A stretch of DNA of 64,000 bases from Uloborus plumipes (Eukaryota > Arthropoda > Arachnida > Araneae > Uloboridae): positions 1-64,000 of the forward strand of contig JAXGGA010003014.1 of NCBI GenBank assembly GCA_038373865.1. The letters are read 5' to 3'. Of this stretch, positions 58,801 through 64,000 are shown piece by piece. A model generated the notes under the pieces. It was not told where the DNA came from. It worked only from the letters and a program-made list of their open reading frames with translations, and made no database searches. Numbering within the stretch: position 1 is the stretch's first letter; each line of letters begins with the position of its first letter. Made by a program: the position numbers and the translations under genes.

Positions 58801-61800
58801 ATCTCACATCGTTAGATTTGGGGGGCATCGACTTTAAGCCCGGACTCCTTCATAGTAAAGGTGTATGGTGTTCATAAACACGTAGTATGAGTTGATATGA
58901 GTTTTTATACAGCTATAAAATACAGTGATATCCAGTACAAACTTGTGAGGTTTTTCTCATATTTTAGAAGATTATTCAGAAAAGTTAGATATGCTTCAAC
59001 TTTCAACACATGTTTAATGTTAGTACACAAAGCAGTTTCATCATAAACTCAAAAACAATTAAGAGAAAAATAATTATTTTACCTTAATGGCAATTTTGAA
59101 GGTACAGTATCCAATGAAACACAATTTTGAGGAGACGTGTCAAAGTTTGATGTAGTTCGTTTCTGCGATAGAATCTATTTTGTGCAGGAAAATAAATGAT
59201 TTATCATAGAAATAAATATTGTAAAAAGCATATTATTTCATGCTCCAAAATGAATTACTGTATATCATGAAAATTAAAAAAAAAAGATTCTTGAGTTTGT
59301 AATTAGTAATATATATAGTTTCTGATTCTGTACAGAACAGAAGTTGTATACATACTAAAAATTTCAATTTTACAAATATAATTAAATTACTGCCCCCATG
59401 CCAGTACTAATGCAGAACTACATGCGATATACCGACTGTTCCATGACATTAAAATTCTTTTTAAAATATAAATAGAAAATTGAGATCGTAGCAGGCACTT
59501 TATCTCACAACAGGCTCGCGATTGGTTGAGATTTGCAAAACAAAAGTCATACGAAATTCTAATTCTGAGTTATATTGAATAAAAATTTTCCCATAGCTCT
59601 ATAATTTTCAAACAATAGCTAATGTTCCAGTCAGTTACTCGAGATTGGGAAGGGGGGGGGGGGGGATTGGTGATTCACCTATTTTTATTATCAGTATAAA
59701 AATATCGATGATGAATTGCTATTTTGTTTGAGTATATGTGCTACAATGTAGATTGTAACATTGATTATAGTCTAATTTTTTCACTGTAGCCGCTCATTTG
59801 GTTTTAGTTCAAGTTTCTCTGCCACATAACAGCTGGGTACAATATTCAAAAACTTTCTGAGGGCTGGGTAGCATACCCAGTAGCATACTCCACAAGCCTC
59901 AATTCAACATTCCAATTGAAAATGTCACTGTTGCCCAAAATTACAGTTAGTTGCAATCCCGTGACAAAAAAGGTTCCACCTAAAATCTATGAGTAAAAAT
60001 AGTTCCACATATTCAAAACCCCAATTTTAAAATAATGAGGGCAGTAAAACCAAATAGTATCATTAAACATTATCTAAATTAAAAGGAGATTTAATGGATG
60101 AACCAATTAATAAAAAATGTCTCTGAAAACAAAAGACAATTTGAAAAAGGAAATTTTCAAATGTTCCTATGCAGCTGTTATGCGGCACAGAAACTTGAAC
60201 TAAAACCAAATGAGCGGCTACAGTGAAGAAATTAGACTGTGGATAAAAAGGTTAAGGCCAAGTTTCAGCAGGAAAGCAGTAACCGATGTTTTGGCGCACA
60301 GATAAACATTATTACTATCTGCATTGTAGCAATAAGCAAAGTTGGAATTAATATTTGTTCAATTGGAAGAGCATGAACATTGATGCGTCTTAAATGACTG
60401 TCACAAAAGAGTATATAGTCATGAACTAAAGAAGGAGGAGTTTTGAAAAAAGCTGTTAACAAAATGCAGGTGGTTGAAGGGTGCTTCAAGTGAAGGAGTA
60501 TTGGGGGATTTTTGAAGTAGAATATACAAACCCTGGTTCTTAGGTTTAATTTTTTTTTTTTTTTTTTAGGTTTGAAACAATTTCAAAAGAAACTGATTCA
60601 AAAGAAATATTTAAAATATGTTTGAAAAACATTGTCTATTATTTTGAGGAAAAATAAATTATTCAGTAACAGTGATGCATATTTGACAAAAAAAAAAAAT
60701 CAATAATCATAATTATACCTGCTCCACACTTGGAGGACTAGGAACAATATTTGACGGAGGTAAACACTGAGGCACTATACAGTGATCAGTCATTTGTCTG
60801 TGCATCCACTTAATAACTAAAAAAAAAAAAAACATCAATAAATATTATTTTCTATGAAATTTTTAACTTCAGAAACAGAATGCAATGGAGAATTAAGTGT
60901 GAAACACTCACTAGATTCCTTATTCTTTAACTCTTTTTCAATGGACAAGTTCTTTTCTTTCAAGGAAGAAATTGTTTCATGTAAAGATTTCACCTATTAA
61001 AAAAAACAAGAATTCATTTTTTTATAAATTATTATGAATAACACTATTTGCACGTCATACAAAAACAGGTCAAATAACAAGAAATTAAAACAGTAAAGTC
61101 ATGTGCTACATCGCAGTTTCAAAGAAACATATTGTAACGAGTTCGTAGCACCTTCAACTTTCTTTAAATGAGCATTCCAATCTTGAGGAAGTAACTATAA
61201 ATTTATTTACAAGTATGTACACTATTTACAATAGGAGCAGGAAACAATTGCTAAACATCCAGCAATTAGGTAGCAAACAGTACACTGTACTCTCAACAGT
61301 AACTCAGTACCACGTATCTAACGTGAACAGTAATTAAGCAATTACAAAAGCAAAACAACCATTCGCCAAAGCGAATGAAAACGAGTCTCCAGAAATCAAA
61401 TCTGAAAAGAACTAACTGACTGTGTTCAAGGCCAGCTATTTATACTCGAGAACGAAATTACGACAACATTCTAGCAAAATCCAGTTCATTCATAACTTTA
61501 CTAATCCATTCACAAAAGTTCCAGCAATAAAAAGAAAAACCACTCCGAGCGAAAAATGTCTTCATGCTTATCAAAGTTAGGGCAAGTGTAAAAACTACAA
61601 AGTGTTTCAGGGCCGGTATACAGATGATAAAATAAATATATCTTCAGATACTTTTGCAACATGTCGTCAGATAAAACCAAAACTAGTGAAAATGATACAA
61701 GGCAGGAAAAACAACAACTATTTACAAGATTTGTAACAATACTAATGGAATACTATGTATCCTTTCTTATACAAACAATGTGGTACAAACTTAAAAACTA

Positions 61801-62393
61801 TAATATAACGTCGTTGTTGAACCGTGTAAGTAAATACAGAGAAATTTTAGTCTTCCTGATATTAGACACAGTTTTTTGCAATTGAGAGTAAAATGGCAAT
61901 ACATAAACATAGGCATTTCGGACGTGTATTGCTAAAAATTTTTGTTTTAGAAAAAGGCTTTCAGCAACAAAAATTGTTTGGTGCAACTTTTCTTGTTATT
62001 CTAAAGATTTAAAAAATGATAATCACATAATACACAGAAGAATTATTGTCTTAAAAAAATCTTGGAAAAAAAATCAGGTAATGGTCAAAAACAATGACTA
62101 AAAGAAACTAAATTCTTCAATTCCATGTATGAGACAAGTTGGTAGATTTTAGAACATCATAAAATTTACCACAAAAGTTCAGACAACAAGACAGGATGGA
62201 ATGTTACACTGTAGGTTTTAAAATATGCAAAGAGCATAAGTTCACACATTGTAAAGAATATACCTGCCTGGATTTTTTTTGTTGCCAACTCTTGTGATTT
62301 TTCTGAGAGTTTTTGCTGCAGAGACTCAATCATTTTCTCGTCTTTTGAAAGAGAAATTTCTTGCTTAGACACAATTTTATTTAATTCTGTAAT
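55537..62393 (-). CDS. Sas-6: SAS-6-like centriole protein, last five coding exons
   Basis: Exons 62393-62268, 60993-60912, 60816-60719, 59174-59083 and 55828-55537 join in phase to 229 residues and TGA. SAS-6 forms the nine-fold cartwheel of new centrioles through an N-terminal head and a long coiled coil, ending in a disordered tail. Here the first two exons are coiled coil (QEISLSKDEKMIESLQQKLS, VKSLHETISSLKEKN). Then IIKWMHRQMTD matches the IxWLN(K)xLxE motif that closes the coil in SAS-6 proteins. The tail is Ser/Pro-rich with proline-directed sites (YSPQTPLKTP). The head domain and most of the coil would lie beyond 64000. The gene is convergent with the galectin gene. The SAS-6 name rests on that motif and the architecture; another coiled-coil protein is possible. 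Confidence 0.65.
55829..59082 (-). other. last intron of the SAS-6-like gene
   Basis: GT-AG, phase 2, 3.25 kb. Holds the hAT element at 57464-58454; otherwise AT-rich with nothing recognised. Confidence 0.65.
57464..58454. mobile_element. hAT element (991 bp) with internal tandem duplication
   Basis: Perfect 8-bp duplication ACTGTACA at 57456-57463 and 58455-58462. Ends TTAGGGCTGCAACATCGATG and (reverse complement) AGTACTGTGACATTGATG. The interior is two tandem units of about 403 bp (from about 57606 and 58010), roughly 85-90% alike. CATCGATG-type motifs also occur at 6260-6365, so a related copy lies in galectin intron 1. Confidence 0.9.
59083..59174 (-). CDS. Sas-6: SAS-6-like penultimate exon
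   Basis: 92 nt, acceptor AAAATAG, donor AAG|GTAAAA, phase 0 to 2. Encodes ILSQKRTTSNFDTSPQNCVS and ten more residues, Ser/Thr-rich tail without predicted structure. The phase fits both neighbours. Confidence 0.68.
59770..60237. mobile_element. 468-bp MITE with 67-bp inverted ends
   Basis: GTCTAATTTTTTCACTGTAG at 59770 is mirrored at 60237, with arms of about 67 bp and few mismatches, including CGCTCATTTGGTTTTAG. Non-coding centre. No target duplication is obvious. It lies in the intron between exons 60719 and 59174. Confidence 0.85.
60719..60816 (-). CDS. Sas-6: SAS-6-like exon with the IIKWM motif
   Basis: 98 nt, acceptor after a T run, donor CAG|GTATAA, phase 1 to 0. The first two bases complete Ile. 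IIKWMHRQMTDHCIVPQCLP followed by PSNIVPSPPSVEQ: the coil-ending tryptophan motif and the start of a Pro-rich tail. Confidence 0.75.
60912..60993 (-). CDS. Sas-6: SAS-6-like coiled-coil exon
   Basis: 82 nt between TTTTAATAG and GTGAGTG, phase 0 to 1. VKSLHETISSLKEKNLSIEK continues the heptad pattern (hydrophobic at V/L/I/L positions). The following intron is only 95 bp. Confidence 0.75.
61135..61660 (-). mobile_element. probable solo LTR in a SAS-6-like intron
   Basis: On the minus strand it carries TATAAATAG (61436-61444), then about 230 bp downstream AATAAA (61202-61207), and ends GGTGCTACGAACTCGTTACA at 61134. This is the promoter, poly-A signal and ..ACA end expected of a retrotransposon LTR. 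It contains the hairpin CATTCGCCAAAGCGAATG. The 5' boundary and target duplication were not resolved. It has the same orientation as the host gene. Confidence 0.5.
62268..62393 (-). CDS. Sas-6: SAS-6-like coiled-coil exon with GC donor
   Basis: 126 nt, acceptor ATTGTAG, phase 0 at both ends, 42 residues beginning ITELNKIVSKQEISLSKDEK. The coil continues in frame into the next exon only if the donor is CAG|GCAGGT at 62267. The nearest GT, 4 nt further on, would shift the frame into a stop. GC-AG introns are a known minor class. A missed small exon is the alternative. Confidence 0.7.
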
Positions 62394-64000
62394 CTACAAT
62401 ACAAAATAAAGAGTTAAAACACAAAAGAATGTTACACAAATCGCTAAGAGTGAAGAAAATCTTTTAAGTTACACTGTTGACCTTTCAAAATGTTACTTCA
62501 CAAAAAAGGAAACAATTATTGTGTTGGTCACAATTTCAATGTCATAATTTCATTGTTATAGTTTCAATGTAATGTTTGCTATTTTTATGGTTTTCCGTAT
62601 AAAGAAATCAACAACAATATAAGAGAAAAAACAATTATATGCAGTTATTTCTTTTGGTTAAAAAATAAATTTTCAGATTTATTCTCATCCCCCCCCCCCC
62701 ATTTTAAGTAAATGAATGAATATTAGAAAGGGAAAACAAACAAATAAAAGTTTTCCTACATAAATACAACTTTCATGAAAAATAGAACCATTGACTTTTT
62801 TTTCCCTTTGGGTAAAAGAAAGGCACTCAAAATTTAATTTTATTTTCTATTGAAAAAAAAAACTTTAGCTTGAAAAAAAAAAAGAAAAATACTAACAAAA
62901 TCACATCAGCAGTCATTTCACACTAAAATAGTTTGCTTTTAATTTTGATTTAATCAATAAATCAATAATTTTCATCAGCCCTACGTCTACAAGGAATAGT
63001 ATTTCTGTTTTGATTAATAGTTATTTTTCTATGAATTGAAGCTAAAATGTAAGAACATATTCAGTATCTGTACAATTTACAGTTCTTCGTTTAATTTTTA
63101 GTGTTGTTGGTTTCATAGATTAAAAGCTTTGAAATTCTCCCATGGGCATTGAGGTTAAACATTTTTGAATTGTTCAAAAAATAGCCCAAAATGAGATGAA
63201 TAAAAAAAATATTTTCTGTAAGAATAAATCATTCAGTTACATTTTCTCCCCTTTCAACTCCAATACACTTTATTTCAAGAACACTTCCCTTCATTGCAAG
63301 TCTAAAGGATTTTTTTGTACTTTTGAAGACAGTAAAGAAACTGCAATCACAGGTACATTTTTTGCATATTTAATTCATTAACTTAAAACAAGTTTTGGAA
63401 TGGGGGGTGGGGGTCGAAGAAAAGCTTACTAAAAGCAAAGATCCATCCACTCTTTTTTTCCTGCTACTATTACGAGAAAAATTTCAGTTAAGAAACTATT
63501 AACAGTTTCTTAAATGTTAGTTACTAATTTTTTTTTTTTTTTTTTTGCTTTTACAACTTTTCTATGTATCTTCAGCAATAATACTGACTTTTTAAAGGGC
63601 TCCATTCAATGACCACCTTCTTAAACAACAGACTTTTACCAGAGGTTCTCCCCCCCCCCCCCCCCCCCCCAACAAGAGTGGTTTTGGAGCTATTGTCTGC
63701 TCAAGGTAACAGAATAAGCCATGAAAGTTTTCTGAGGAAAAGTTAAGCTATTCATTTATAATTTCGTGAGGGGTAGATTACATTCCTTTCACACATGCTA
63801 ACATTAAAAAATATTCAACAATAAAAATTAAATAAAATTAAAAATCCCAATTTGTACACTTAGATAAAAAGATCTTTCTGAAAGTTTTTTCAAAGCAAAT
63901 CCATTTCTTAACCCCAGATTTATATTGGATTGAAATTTCCCCATAAACTCTAATATTAAGTTTTTAAATGGTTTAAATGTGACCTAAAAGCCTGTATAAT
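62394..64000 (-). other. upstream intron of the SAS-6-like gene
   Basis: AT-rich with poly-C and poly-T tracts (62691, 63530, 63650). I could not find a further coding exon with good splice sites before the window ends. Confidence 0.5.

Overview
This is a strongly AT-rich, intron-rich and transposon-rich piece of an animal nuclear genome. It is most likely an arthropod and probably an arachnid. That is an inference from the leaderless multi-domain galectin gene, the mobile-element mix (pogo, Tc1, hAT, piggyBac-like, I-type LINE) and a degenerate coding fragment of a kind I associate with spider genomes. No rRNA, tRNA or CRISPR array was seen, and nothing looks prokaryotic.

Layout. Positions 44-216 (+) may be the last exon of an unknown gene. 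The stretch from 217 to about 3.3 kb is intergenic, with a 155-bp tandem repeat and a hAT-like repeat. From 3391 to 50665 (+) a nine-exon gene can be assembled with all splice phases agreeing. It encodes a 468-residue protein made of three consecutive galectin domains. Its introns (17.8, 13.0, 0.6, 2.2, 3.9, 0.6, 6.8 and 1.0 kb) hold most of the transposons. From 62393 down to 55537 (-) lie the last five coding exons of a coiled-coil protein resembling the centriole cartwheel protein SAS-6. The 5' part of that gene lies beyond the right edge. Between the two convergent genes are a second copy of a TA-flanked element (53.6-54.9 kb) and a decayed coding fragment (52.9-53.2 kb).

The most striking structure is a four-level transposon nest in galectin intron 2. 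A TA-flanked element (21653-30956) contains a Tc1 element (21840-29914), which contains an I-type LINE (about 22836-29780, minus strand), which contains a pogo-like element (24678-27011). Target duplications are visible at three levels. Removing the pogo element restores the LINE reverse-transcriptase frame exactly. A second copy of the outermost element at 53.6 kb shows the empty Tc1 target site. Comparable nesting occurs in a pair of related hAT elements in introns 5 and 7; the second carries two further insertions whose empty sites are seen in the first. A 520-bp TTAA-flanked element inside a TA-flanked MITE (9.1-10.0 kb) also has its empty site nearby.

The galectin is the main biological candidate. 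Three domains in one chain is an uncommon arrangement. All three lack the canonical sugar-binding histidine, and only the middle domain keeps the Asn and Arg of the core motif, so its ligand may differ from ordinary beta-galactosides.
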